A DNA stretch of 64,000 nucleotides from Micromonospora okii (lineage in GTDB: Bacteria > Actinomycetota > Actinomycetes > Mycobacteriales > Micromonosporaceae), in assembly GCF_020884795.1 (NCBI RefSeq), contig NZ_BBZF01000012.1, positions 550,664 through 614,663 of the forward strand. Reading direction: 5' to 3'. This document shows positions 15,511-24,413 of the stretch, one piece after another. Position 1 is the stretch's first letter; the number at the start of each line of letters is the position of its first letter. The notes beneath the pieces are model-generated. The model was not told the origin of the DNA, made no database searches, and saw only the letters and a program-made list of their open reading frames with translations. A program made the position numbers and the translations under genes.

Positions 15511-15542
15511 AAAGGCCCCCGGGGTTAGCCCTGGGGGCCTTT
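15511..15542. terminator. Intrinsic terminator after DUF397 gene
   Basis: AAAGGCCCCC and GGGGGCCTTT arms around a short loop, immediately after the plus-strand regulator operon. Confidence 0.85.
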
Positions 15543-15556
15543 CTCTGTGGGCGGGA

Positions 15557-15663
15557 GTGACGGAGTGCTCCCCGTAGCTACACTTCCCTATTCTCTCTCT
15601 AGAGACGACGACGACGACTAGAGAGAGAATAGGGGAGTGTAGCTACTGGGGTCACTCCGTCAC
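15557..15663. repeat. Long near-perfect palindrome with (GAC)n loop
   Basis: An outer 11-base perfect repeat (GTGACGGAGTG, 15557-15567, with 15653-15663) encloses a six-base asymmetric internal loop. Inside it are 29-base arms (15574-15602 with 15618-15646) that differ at one position, which is a U-G pair in plus-strand RNA. The apical loop of 15 bases is a GAC repeat. The arms include the AT-rich stretch CCTATTCTCTCTCTAG, unlike the surrounding DNA. It lies between the convergent DUF397 and integrase genes, after an ordinary terminator. Confidence 0.9.
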
Positions 15664-15684
15664 CCCCGCGTCCGTCTCCCGGCG

Positions 15685-17214
15685 CTAATCCTCGGGGTCG
15701 TGCTCACCTTCGGCGGGAATCGCGGTCAGCCGCGCCGGGTCGAATCCTCGCCGCCCGCGCTTGCCGGGGCCGAGGCGTAGCAATTCGTACGCGTCGGCGA
15801 GTAGTTCGCGGCGACCCTCGACGTCGCGGGCGTGCCATTCCTCGGCCATCGTCCGCCCCGTCGCTACCCGGGTCACGACGGGCGTGCGGGGCGCAGACGC
15901 GAGGAGGTCCCGGTCACCCTGTAGCGATTGCAGCCGCGCGACGGCCTCGGGCGTGACGGCCTGGGCGAGTTGGGCCAGCGTCGCCGAAATCATCTCCTCG
16001 ACCTCGGCTAGCTTGCCGTCGTCGGCGACGACTACTCGTTTCTCCACCATCGGCAGACGTCCGAAATCAGCGAGGAACATCGATTCTAGGTGTGCCTCGA
16101 AGGGGAGCGCCGACACGACCACGGGCGCGTCGCAGAGACCGCCCCCGGCCCGTCGCTGGCACCTGTAGGCGATTAGGTCTGACCGCCCGCGGCGACCGGC
16201 CGCGATCTCGGTTGCAGTGTGCGAGGCGGTGCGTCGGACGACGAATAGATACGCCCCGCACCCGCCACACTCGACCAGCCGCGAGGCGAGGCGGGCCGGC
16301 TTCCGTCCGCCCCGCTTCCGGGGGTCGGGGGACGGCGCGAGGGCCTTTCGCAGCTCGGTCACCGTGGGTAGGTCGAGCACAGCGGGGAACGGCGTCAGCG
16401 CCCGGCCGTCGGCGTCGCGCTGGACAACGTTGCCGACGGTTACGCGGCCTAGAATGTGGTCGCCGGTCAGGGATTGCCCGAGCGTGATCCGCGACCATTC
16501 GGGGGCGCGGCGCGGTTTCGGGCCGTGCCGGTTCATCCATCGGACCGTCCGGGCGAGTGGATCGCCGGCCAGGATGCGCGAGGCGCAGTCGCGCAGCGCG
16601 GCGGCCTCCTCCTCGGCCTCGGCCAGCGTCTTACCCTTGCCGTCGGGCGCGGGCACGATTCGGTATCCGTAGGGGACCTCGCCCCCGGGCCAGCGCCCGG
16701 CTAGGCGTAGCCGGGTGGCGCGGCCGGCGACCCGTTCGCGGGCACGCTCGCGCTCCTCGCGGGCCGCCTCTGCCTTGATCAGGAACATGAGGCGGAACGC
16801 CACCCCGCCGTTAGAGTCAACGCCCTTTGTGTCCATGAGGCGGACGGGCGGGCGAATGACTCGCCCGGTCGCCGGGTCTTTGCCTTCCTGAACGTCGAGA
16901 ATCATCGCAGCGACGTTTAAACCCTCGCGGGTCATGCGGTCGACGTGATGCGCGACCAACACGTCACAGCGCCCATACCGGGCGTCATTGAGCCAGGCGA
17001 CGAACTTGGGGCGGTCGCGCACCCCGCCCGAGATTCCGTCGTCAATGTGTAACGCGGCCTCCTCGAAGTCTTCCCGGGCGAGCAGGGCCCGGCATTCGGC
17101 GATCATGTTTTCAAGCGACGTGTTCGACTCGTCCGCCTGGTGCGACAGGCGGACGTAGATACTCGCGCGGGGTCGCCGTCGGCCGGCGACGGGCCCGGTT
17201 AGCGGAAGGGGCAT
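15685..17214 (-). CDS. int: Large serine integrase
   Basis: A 509-residue recombinase. I use ATG 17214 (MPLPLTG); the open frame continues upstream through the att junction without another start. The resolvase domain has YVRLS with the nucleophile at Ser24, DDGISGGVRDRP, and VLVAHHVDRMTREG. The recombinase domain follows (WPGGEVPYGYRIVP, ILGRVTVGNVVQRDADG). The zinc ribbon is CGGCGAYLF with a later YRCQRRAGGGLCDAPVV. A helical region (EVEEMISATLAQL) and a basic tail complete it. It catalyses attP x attB integration; no obvious recombination directionality factor is nearby. Confidence 0.95.
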   Translation of the reverse strand: MPLPLTGPVAGRRRPRASIYVRLSHQADESNTSLENMIAECRALLAREDFEEAALHIDDGISGGVRDRPKFVAWLNDARYGRCDVLVAHHVDRMTREGLNVAAMILDVQEGKDPATGRVIRPPVRLMDTKGVDSNGGVAFRLMFLIKAEAAREERERARERVAGRATRLRLAGRWPGGEVPYGYRIVPAPDGKGKTLAEAEEEAAALRDCASRILAGDPLARTVRWMNRHGPKPRRAPEWSRITLGQSLTGDHILGRVTVGNVVQRDADGRALTPFPAVLDLPTVTELRKALAPSPDPRKRGGRKPARLASRLVECGGCGAYLFVVRRTASHTATEIAAGRRGRSDLIAYRCQRRAGGGLCDAPVVVSALPFEAHLESMFLADFGRLPMVEKRVVVADDGKLAEVEEMISATLAQLAQAVTPEAVARLQSLQGDRDLLASAPRTPVVTRVATGRTMAEEWHARDVEGRRELLADAYELLRLGPGKRGRRGFDPARLTAIPAEGEHDPED

Positions 17215-17216
17215 GG

Positions 17217-17267
17217 CGTCTAGCGTACAACGCTCGACGTCTAGCGCGAAGCGCTGCCCGTCTAGCG
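17217..17267. repeat. Three CGTCTAGCG repeats at exact 21-bp spacing
   Basis: CGTCTAGCG occurs at 17217, 17238 and 17259, with a degenerate copy CGTCTAGAG at 17288. The first two copies continue as small inverted repeats (AGCG-TACAA-CGCT, AGCGC-GAA-GCGCT). They lie between the integrase start codon and the att junction. The two-turn spacing suggests cooperative protein binding on one face of the helix. Confidence 0.75.
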
Positions 17268-17298
17268 TTTCGCCGTCGTGTGATGTGCGTCTAGAGGC

Positions 17299-17335
17299 AT
17301 CCCCGTGCCGGCCGTCATCCACTGGGTGTCGCCGT
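17299..17335. other. Attachment-site junction inside pirin
   Basis: The pirin reading frame is normal through QWMTAG and then departs from the family (expected G-x-x-H), reading TGMPLDAHHTTAKR. The crossover therefore falls near 17300-17320. Sequence to the left (integrase side) is attP-derived and to the right is chromosomal. The core dinucleotide cannot be fixed without the other junction. Confidence 0.75.
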
Positions 17336-17423
17336 CGGTGATGGTGCCGCCGCCGCCCTGCGAGTCCTGGTGGTCCATGATCCCGTCGATCATGTAGGTC
17401 ACCGTCTCGAAGCCCCGGTGCGG

Positions 17424-17457
17424 GTGCCACGAGGTGCCCCTGGGCTCGCCGGGCGCG
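17424..17457. other. phiC31-type attB-like sequence, unoccupied
   Basis: This stretch of the pirin gene matches the minimal phiC31 attB, recalled from the literature, at 29 of 34 positions, including GTGCCC and TGGGCTC flanking the core. The central triplet is CTG rather than TTG. It is intact because the resident prophage used a site about 110 bases further 3' in the gene. Confidence 0.7.
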
Positions 17458-17676
17458 TAGTCCACCTCGCCCATCTGGTCCAGGTGCAGGAACGGGTCCA
17501 GCTCGTGCGTGGGCACCCCGGCGAAGGCGCGGCGGACCGGGAAGCCCTCGCCCTCGTACCCGCTGGGGGCGGTGGTCAGCCGGCGGACCGGCCGGTAGCC
17601 GGTGGTCTCGTCGAGCCGGGGCAGGCGGGGCAGGACGAGGACGTCGTCGACGGTGATGGCGGGCATCCCGAACTCC

Positions 17677-18156
17677 TTATTCGCTGGGGGTGGCCGAGGC
17701 GTCGCGGTCGGCGCGCAGGCGTCGGCCGAGCCGCTCGAAGACCCGGGTCAGGCAGGCGATCTCGGCGTCGTCGAGGTCGTCCATCAGGTGGTGACGCGCG
17801 GAGCGCAGGTGGTGCGGCGCGGCCTCGCGCAGCGCCAGCAGCCCGGCGGCGGTGAGCACCGCCTCGCTGCCCCGCCCGTCCTCGGCGCAGGGCTGCTTGG
17901 CCACCAGGCCGCGCTTGCCCATCGAGGTGATCTGGTACGTCAGGCGGCTGGGCGAGAAGACCAGCCGGCCGGCCAGCTCACCCATCCGCAGCCGTTGCCC
18001 CGGCGCCTCGGAGAGCAGCACGAGCACGTGGTAGTCGGCGAAGCTCAGCTCGCTGTCGGCCCGCAGGTCGTCCTCGAGCTGGGTGAACAGCCGCTGGCTC
18101 GACTCGATGTAGGCGCGCCAGCAGGCCATCCGCTCGCTGTCCAGGCTCTCCGTCAT
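17677..18156 (-). CDS. MarR family regulator
   Basis: A 159-residue winged-helix protein: LSFADYHVLVLLSEAPGQRLRMGELAGRL, then the recognition part SPSRLTYQITSMGKRGLV and the wing with EDGRGSEAVLTAAG. The C-terminal dimer helices follow (DLDDAEIACLTRVFERLGRRL). It is upstream of and 10 bases from the pirin gene, a common pairing for redox- or phenolic-responsive control. Loss of pirin leaves the regulator intact. Confidence 0.88.
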   Translation of the reverse strand: MTESLDSERMACWRAYIESSQRLFTQLEDDLRADSELSFADYHVLVLLSEAPGQRLRMGELAGRLVFSPSRLTYQITSMGKRGLVAKQPCAEDGRGSEAVLTAAGLLALREAAPHHLRSARHHLMDDLDDAEIACLTRVFERLGRRLRADRDASATPSE

Positions 18157-18407
18157 GCCGCAACACTAGCACTAGTTCAAAATTTAACAACATGCACCGG
18201 GGCTGGTTGATCGGTCGAGTGGGGCAGGTTCGGCCATAGATGATTCGAATGTGAAGAGGATGGCGTGAAAAACTGGGCGGGCGGGCCCGGCGGCGTGCCA
18301 GAATGCCCCGTGCAACACGCTGCGCGAGTCGTACCGCTACGGCGACGGCCGCCGGCACGACGAGCACCTGCACGCCCGCCTCGCGACCGACGGTTGACCG
18401 GCACGGC
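18157..18407. promoter_or_regulatory. AT-rich promoter region and a gene remnant
   Basis: Upstream of MarR, CTAGCACTAG and TTCAAAATTTAAC (18167-18189) form an AT-rich patch. On the minus strand it gives TTGAAC and a CTAG-containing dyad, a likely promoter/autoregulatory operator. Further on, about 18300-18386 on the plus strand encodes NTLRESYRYGDGRRHDEHLHARLATDG without a usable start, so it looks like the 3' end of a decayed gene. Confidence 0.4.
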
Positions 18408-18439
18408 GGACGGCCCCGGGGGCATCCCCGGGGCCGTCC
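18408..18439. terminator. Perfect 14-bp hairpin terminator
   Basis: GGACGGCCCCGGGG, GCAT loop, and the exact complement. It separates the plus-strand remnant from the convergent minus-strand gene ending at 18491. Confidence 0.8.
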
Positions 18440-18490
18440 GTCACTGCGATCACCGGGCCGCCGGCCCGGCCTCGGTGACCGGTGGGCGCA

Positions 18491-19075
18491 TCAGCCGGGC
18501 GTCGCGCCGGCGGGCGTCAGGTGCAGCCGCCCCAGCAACTGCCGGGCCTGCTCGGCCACGTCGGCGTCGACGGTGACCGCGTACTGGCCGGCGCGCAGCG
18601 AGCTGGCGGAGGTGAAGTCCCGCTGTCCGCCGGTCATCGCGTGCGCCACCGCGCCGAACACCGCGCCCCAGATCGCACCGACGACCAGGCCCACGAGGAT
18701 CACCGCCACCCAGTTCCCGGCGGTGAAGATCCCGAACAGCAGCCCGATGAACAGGCCGAACCAGGCGCCGGTGCCCGCGCCGACCAGCGCCGCCCGGCCC
18801 GTGGTCATCCGCCCCAGCACGGTCTCGACCAGGGTGAGGTTCGTCCCCACGATCGCGGTGCGCTCCACCGGGAACCGGTTGTCGGCCAGGTGGTCCACCA
18901 CCCGCTGCGCCGACGGGTAGTCCGGATACGACCCGATCGTCACGGTCGGCGGCCCGGCCTGCGGGCCGTGCCCGTCGCCGCTGGGCGGGGCGGGGCGGCC
19001 CGCCGGACCGGGCGGGAGGTCGCCGCCCGGTCCGGCGGGGTGCCGGGCGAGGTTCGGTGTCGAAGGTCTGGTCAT
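18491..19075 (-). CDS. General stress protein 17M-like membrane protein
   Basis: A 194-residue protein. A Pro/Gly-rich start (1-45) leads to VTIGSYPDYPSAQRVVDHLADNRFPVERTAIVG, the domain of general stress protein 17M. Then come two glycine-rich membrane helices (TGAWFGLFIGLLFGIFTAG and VAVILVGLVVGAIWGAVFGAV), and a second soluble half with RAGQYAVTVDADVAEQARQLL. Related proteins are stress-induced and of unclear mechanism. It is monocistronic. Confidence 0.8.
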   Translation of the reverse strand: MTRPSTPNLARHPAGPGGDLPPGPAGRPAPPSGDGHGPQAGPPTVTIGSYPDYPSAQRVVDHLADNRFPVERTAIVGTNLTLVETVLGRMTTGRAALVGAGTGAWFGLFIGLLFGIFTAGNWVAVILVGLVVGAIWGAVFGAVAHAMTGGQRDFTSASSLRAGQYAVTVDADVAEQARQLLGRLHLTPAGATPG

Positions 19076-19150
19076 GAGCCTCCTCCTTCGTCAACCGCCC
19101 GCGTTCCCGCGGTCGCCCGGCCGTAACGCCCCGCCCGCTCCCGTGGGGGA

Positions 19151-20533
<1,383 letters not shown>

Positions 20534-20554
20534 TCACGGATAGACGGATGTGCG

Positions 20555-20568
20555 TGGAAGCGCTCCCA
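20555..20568. promoter_or_regulatory. CebR-type operator
   Basis: TGGAAGCGCTCCCA differs by one base from the 14-base palindrome TGGGAGCGCTCCCA bound by CebR repressors before actinomycete cellulase genes. It sits about 30 bases upstream of the GH6 start. Confidence 0.85.
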
Positions 20569-20671
20569 CGCGGATGTTTCCGTCAAGGTACGCGCCCATT
20601 GCGCCCGTGTGAAGACCCCGCCTCGCCCGCCCCGCCCGGCGCGGCGGCCCCCGGCCCACCAGAATGGCGGT

Positions 20672-21172
20672 ATGCGCCTCGTCGTCACGGCCGACACCCA
20701 CGTGCCGAAGCGGGCCCGCGACCTGCCGGAACAGCTCTGGGCGGCGATCGACGCCGCCGACGTCGTGCTGCACGCGGGCGACTGGGTCGACGTGGCGCTG
20801 CTCGACGCCGTCGAGGCCCGCGCGCGCCGCCTCGTCGGCGTGTACGGCAACAACGACGGGCCGGAGCTGCGGGCCCGGCTGCCCGAGGTGGCTCGGGTGG
20901 AGCTCGACGGGCTGCGGGTCGCCGTGGTGCACGAGACCGGCCCGCGCGCCCGCCGCGAGGAGCGCTGCGCCGCCGCGTACGGCGACGTCGACCTGCTCGT
21001 CTTCGGCCACTCCCACATCCCGTGGGACACCGTCGCCCCGGGCGGGCCGCGCCTGCTCAACCCCGGCTCGCCCACCGACCGGCGGCGCGAACCGTACGCG
21101 ACCTACGTCACCGCGCAGGTGGCGGCGGGGCGGCTCGACCGGGTCGAGCCGCCCCGCCTGCCCCGCCGCTGA
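20672..21172 (+). CDS. YfcE/MJ0936-type metallophosphoesterase
   Basis: A 166-residue protein starting ATG 20672. It carries the calcineurin-like metal-binding series in order: ADTHVPKRA, HAGDWVD, YGNNDGPEL, VVHETG and FGHSHIP, then LLNPGSPTDRR. It is predicted to hydrolyse phosphodiesters; the physiological substrate is unknown. It diverges from the cellulase gene, so the CebR box could affect it only indirectly. Confidence 0.88.
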   Translation: MRLVVTADTHVPKRARDLPEQLWAAIDAADVVLHAGDWVDVALLDAVEARARRLVGVYGNNDGPELRARLPEVARVELDGLRVAVVHETGPRARREERCAAAYGDVDLLVFGHSHIPWDTVAPGGPRLLNPGSPTDRRREPYATYVTAQVAAGRLDRVEPPRLPRR

Positions 21173-21252
21173 GCCGCCCGGCTCACCGGCCCGGCGGTCC
21201 CCGGCGCGCGCGGCGGGACGGGTCGGAGCCGGGCGGGGCCTACCATCACCCG

Positions 21253-22215
21253 ATGGGAGCGGACCGGGCACGGGTCGTGGTGGTCGGGGCGGGCATCGCC
21301 GGAGTGGCGTGCGGCGCGGAGCTGGCCCGCGCGGGCGTCCCCGTGCGGATCTACGAGCGGGCCCGGGTGGCGGGCGGCCGGATGGCCAGCAAGCGGTTCG
21401 ACGGCCGCCCCGCCGACCTCGGGGCGGCGTACTTCACCGTCAGCGACCCGGACTTCGCCCGGGTGGTACGCGGCTGGGAGGCCGCCGGGCTGGCCCGGGA
21501 GTGGACCGACACCTTCGTGGCGTACTCGGCCGACGGCCGGCGCGAGGCCCCCGGCCCGGTGCGCTGGGCCGCCCCGCGCGGGCTGCGCTCGCTGGTCGAG
21601 CACCTGGCCGCCGACCTGCCCGTGGCGGTCGACCGGCTGGTGCTCGGCGTCGAGCCCGGCCCGCACGTCGACGGGGAGCGCTGCGCCGCCGTGGCGCTCG
21701 CCCTGCCCGGGCCCCAGGCGGCGCTGCTGCTGGACCCGGCGCTCGCGGCGGCCACCGCCGCCGTCGCCGCGCAGCGCTGGTCGTCGACGCTGAGCGGGGT
21801 GCTGCGCTTCCCGGCCCGCTCCTGGCCCGCCTTCCGGGGGGCGTTCGTCAACGACCACCCGTTGCTGCGCCTGGTCTGCGACGACGGCGACCGGCGCGGC
21901 GACGGCGCGCCGGTGCTCGTCGCGCACACCACGCCCGGGTTCGCCGCCGGCCACCTCGCCCAGCCCACCGGCGCGGCCCCGGCCGTGGAGCAGGCCGTGC
22001 GCGACCTGCTCGCCCTGCCCGAGCGCGCCGCGCACGTGCACGTGCACCGCTGGACGTACGCCATGCCGGCCGCCCCCGCCGGCGACGCCACCTACCACCT
22101 CGACGCCGACGGGATCGGGCTGGCCGGCGACGCCTTCGGCGCGCCCCGCGTGCAGACCGCCTGGCGCTCCGGCCGCGACCTGGGCCGCGACCTGGCCGCC
22201 CGCCTGCGCCCCTGA
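21253..22215 (+). CDS. FAD-dependent amine-oxidase-like oxidoreductase
   Basis: A 320-residue protein with the N-terminal dinucleotide fold VVVVGAGIAGVACGAELARAG, then YERARVAGGRMASKRFDG and DLGAAYFTVSD. The C-terminal flavin contact is DGIGLAGDAFGAPRVQTAWRSG. This is the compact renalase/MAO-like class found in many actinomycetes; substrate unknown. It follows the phosphoesterase by 80 bases and is convergent with the antiporter gene. Confidence 0.85.
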   Translation: MGADRARVVVVGAGIAGVACGAELARAGVPVRIYERARVAGGRMASKRFDGRPADLGAAYFTVSDPDFARVVRGWEAAGLAREWTDTFVAYSADGRREAPGPVRWAAPRGLRSLVEHLAADLPVAVDRLVLGVEPGPHVDGERCAAVALALPGPQAALLLDPALAAATAAVAAQRWSSTLSGVLRFPARSWPAFRGAFVNDHPLLRLVCDDGDRRGDGAPVLVAHTTPGFAAGHLAQPTGAAPAVEQAVRDLLALPERAAHVHVHRWTYAMPAAPAGDATYHLDADGIGLAGDAFGAPRVQTAWRSGRDLGRDLAARLRP

Positions 22216-22233
22216 CCGGCGCCGGCCGCCCGG

Positions 22234-23511
22234 TCAGGCGCTCGCCGTGGCCGCCTCCCGCTCGGAGGGGTCCTGGCTGCGCTCGCCCTCCCGGTCGAGC
22301 AACTGCATCACCGGCGTGGCGGCCACCCCGTGCACCACCACCGAGACGACCACCACCAGCCCGACCGTCGCCCAGACCAGGTCGGCCTGCGGGAAGTCGG
22401 CCTTCGTCGTGGCGTACGCCAGGTAGTAGAACGAGCCGACCCCCCGGATGCCGAACAGCGAGATAACCCAGTGCTCGGCGCGCCGCCCCGGCGCGCCGCG
22501 CAGCGACACCCAGCCGACCAGCGGCCGGACCACGAACAGCAGCGCCAGCCCGACCAGCGCCGCCGGCCAGGTCAGCGGGGCGAGCAGGCCGCCGACCACC
22601 GCGCCGCCGAAGAGCAGCAGCAGCAGTACGGTGAGCAGCCGCTCGACCTGCTCGGCGAAGTCGTGCAGCACCGAGTGGAACTCGTTGGTGCGCTCGGCCG
22701 ACCGGATCGCCCGCGCCGCCACGAACACGGCCAGGAAGCCGTAGCCGCCGATCACCTCGACCAGCCCGTACGCCAGGAACGTGGCGGCCAGGGCCAGGAA
22801 GCCCTCGGCGTGCCGGGCCAGCCGCAGCCGGCTCGGGGCGCGGAAGAACAGCTTGCCGAGCAGCCACCCGACCAGCAGCCCGCCGCCCACGCCGGCGGCC
22901 AGCTTGTAGAGCACGTCGACCGTGAACCAGTCGGCGAACCACCCGCCCGGGGCGAGGCCCGTGGTGGCGATCGCGATGGCCGCGTACACGAAGGGGAAGG
23001 CCAAACCGTCGTTGAGCCCCGCCTCCGAGGTCAGCGCGAAGCGCACCTCGTCCTCGGAGTCCTCCGCGTCGGTCGGCTCGCCGACCTGCACGTCGGAGGC
23101 GAGCACCGGGTCGGTCGGGGCGAGCGCCGCGCCGAGCAGCAGCGCGGCGGCCGGCACCAGCCCCGCCCACCACCAGCCGAGCAGCGCCACCGCCGCGATG
23201 CACACCGGCATCGCGATCGCCAGCAGCCGCCAGGTCGACGACCACTTAGCCCAGCTCAGCGGCCGGTCGATCTTCAGGCCCGCGCCCATCAGCGCGACGA
23301 TCACGCCGATCTCGGTGAGGTGCGTGGCGATCTCGGGGTAGCGCAGCGGGTCCGGCTTGGGCAGGCCGGTCGGCAGCAGGAACACCAGCACGCCCAGGCC
23401 GAGGAACGCGATCGGCATGGACAGGGGCCGGTGCTCCAGCACCCGGGGGAGGATCCCGGCGAGCAGGGCGCCCAGCCCCACCACCGCGAACGCGACGTCT
23501 ACCGGCTCCAC
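22234..23511 (-). CDS. CPA1-type cation/proton antiporter
   Basis: A 425-residue membrane protein with about 12 hydrophobic segments. Family motifs are LAPTDPVLASDVQVG and ALTSEAGLNDGLAFPFVY, where the Asn-Asp pair is the ion-binding site. A cytoplasmic acidic insert (EPTDAEDSEDE) lies between them. The polar tail is short. It would exchange Na+ or K+ for H+ across the cell membrane. The gene stands alone and is followed by a 215-base gap without features. Confidence 0.88.
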   Translation of the reverse strand: MEPVDVAFAVVGLGALLAGILPRVLEHRPLSMPIAFLGLGVLVFLLPTGLPKPDPLRYPEIATHLTEIGVIVALMGAGLKIDRPLSWAKWSSTWRLLAIAMPVCIAAVALLGWWWAGLVPAAALLLGAALAPTDPVLASDVQVGEPTDAEDSEDEVRFALTSEAGLNDGLAFPFVYAAIAIATTGLAPGGWFADWFTVDVLYKLAAGVGGGLLVGWLLGKLFFRAPSRLRLARHAEGFLALAATFLAYGLVEVIGGYGFLAVFVAARAIRSAERTNEFHSVLHDFAEQVERLLTVLLLLLFGGAVVGGLLAPLTWPAALVGLALLFVVRPLVGWVSLRGAPGRRAEHWVISLFGIRGVGSFYYLAYATTKADFPQADLVWATVGLVVVVSVVVHGVAATPVMQLLDREGERSQDPSEREAATASA

Positions 23512-23726
23512 GGCATCACCCTTCCGCCCGGCCCGCGCGGCGCGGGCAGGCGGTGACGGACCTTGCCCAGTGAACGACCGCCGTATGCGCGCTGTCCCAA
23601 AGCGATCCCGTGCCGCATCCGGCGGCGGTGTCGCCGAGCGCCCCTGCCGTGCGTACGAACCGGCCCCTGCAGGGGCCGCGTGGTCCCGACCCGGGTTGGG
23701 TCAGGGACCGGCCGCCGTGGCGACCG

Positions 23727-24404
23727 TCAGCCCAGCCTGGCGATCGGCGAGGTGGACAGGGACTTCAGCAGGTCGGCCGGGTCGTCGTAGACGGCGACCG
23801 CGCCCGCGCCGGCCAGCTCGCCCCGGCTGGTGCCGCCGCAGGTCAGGCCCACGCAGGGGATGTCCAGCTTGCCGGCGGCGGCGACGTCCCAGACCGAGTC
23901 GCCGACGAAGACCACCCGGGACGCCTCCAAACCCGCCTGCTCCAGCGCGGCGACCAGGATGTCGGGCGCGGGCTTGGTCTCCTCCGCGTCCGCCGCGCAG
24001 GTGACCGCCTCGATCACGTCGTCGGCTGCCAGCGCCCGGCGCAGCGCCCCGACCTCGTGCTCGGCGGCCGAGGTGGCGAGCACGACCCGCAGGCCCCGGT
24101 CGGCGCAGGCGCGCAGCAGGTCGGCGGCGCGGGGCAGCGGGGTCAGCCGCTCCCAGTACTCGCCGTAGAGGGTGCTGTGGGCCTCGCGCAGCTTGCCGTC
24201 GGCGCCGCGGTCCCGTTCGGGGCCGAGCAGGTGGTCGAGGAGCTTGTCGGCGCCCATGCCGATCGAGCGGTGGATGGTCGCCATCGGCACCGGCCGGTCG
24301 TGCTGCCGCAGCGCCTCCCACCAGCTCACCGTGTGCAGGTAGGTGGTGTCGACCAGGGTGCCGTCGACGTCGAGGAGGACGCCGCGAGGATTGTCGGTGG
24401 CCAT
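23727..24404 (-). CDS. HAD family phosphatase
   Basis: A 225-residue hydrolase: motif I LLDVDGTLVDTTY, cap helices with DRPVPMATIHRSIGMGADKLLDHLLG, motif II VVLATSA, the Lys of motif III in AEETKPAPDIL, and motif IV FVGDSVWDVAAAG. The arrangement matches beta-phosphoglucomutase/phosphoglycolate-type HADs. It lies 9 bases after the SpoIIE-type gene, so the two may be cotranscribed. Confidence 0.88.
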   Translation of the reverse strand: MATDNPRGVLLDVDGTLVDTTYLHTVSWWEALRQHDRPVPMATIHRSIGMGADKLLDHLLGPERDRGADGKLREAHSTLYGEYWERLTPLPRAADLLRACADRGLRVVLATSAAEHEVGALRRALAADDVIEAVTCAADAEETKPAPDILVAALEQAGLEASRVVFVGDSVWDVAAAGKLDIPCVGLTCGGTSRGELAGAGAVAVYDDPADLLKSLSTSPIARLG

Positions 24405-24413
24405 GCGCCCCTC

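Larger units (their letters stand above)
1..17310. mobile_element. Prophage, integrase-proximal part (left end outside window)
   Basis: A continuous block of phage genes runs from the window edge to a serine integrase: tail terminator, connectors, capsid, scaffold, MuF protein, portal, terminase, HNH nuclease, accessory genes and integrase. It ends inside a pirin gene whose 5' part is at 17300-17666, so the chromosome-phage junction is near 17300-17330. Tail, lysis and replication genes and the other junction, with the pirin 3' part, should lie left of position 1. Module order suggests a siphovirus-type actinophage. Whether it is still inducible cannot be told; most genes look intact apart from the terminase frame change. 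Confidence 0.92.
17262..17666 (-). pseudogene. Pirin family protein, 3' part removed by prophage
   Basis: ATG 17666 follows AAGGAG. The 120 genuine residues include GYEGEGFPVRRAFAGV, DPFLHLDQMGEVDYAPGEP, and the metal-binding cupin segment SWHPHRGFETVTYMIDGIMDHQDS, then DGDTQWMTAG. About 14 phage-derived residues follow before a stop. A complete pirin is roughly 300 residues, so the second cupin domain is lost or lies at the other prophage end. It was in an operon with the MarR gene (10-base gap). Excision should restore it. Confidence 0.9.

Noticed and set aside
15685-17430. Integrase reading frame extended to ATG 17430
   Set aside because: The extra 72 codons run through pirin DNA in another frame and through the att junction; ATG 17214 begins the normal resolvase domain.
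18300-18386. Short plus-strand gene (NTLRESYRYGDGRRHDEHLHARL)
   Set aside because: The peptide looks protein-like, but the frame has no start codon after the upstream stop. Noted as a remnant only.
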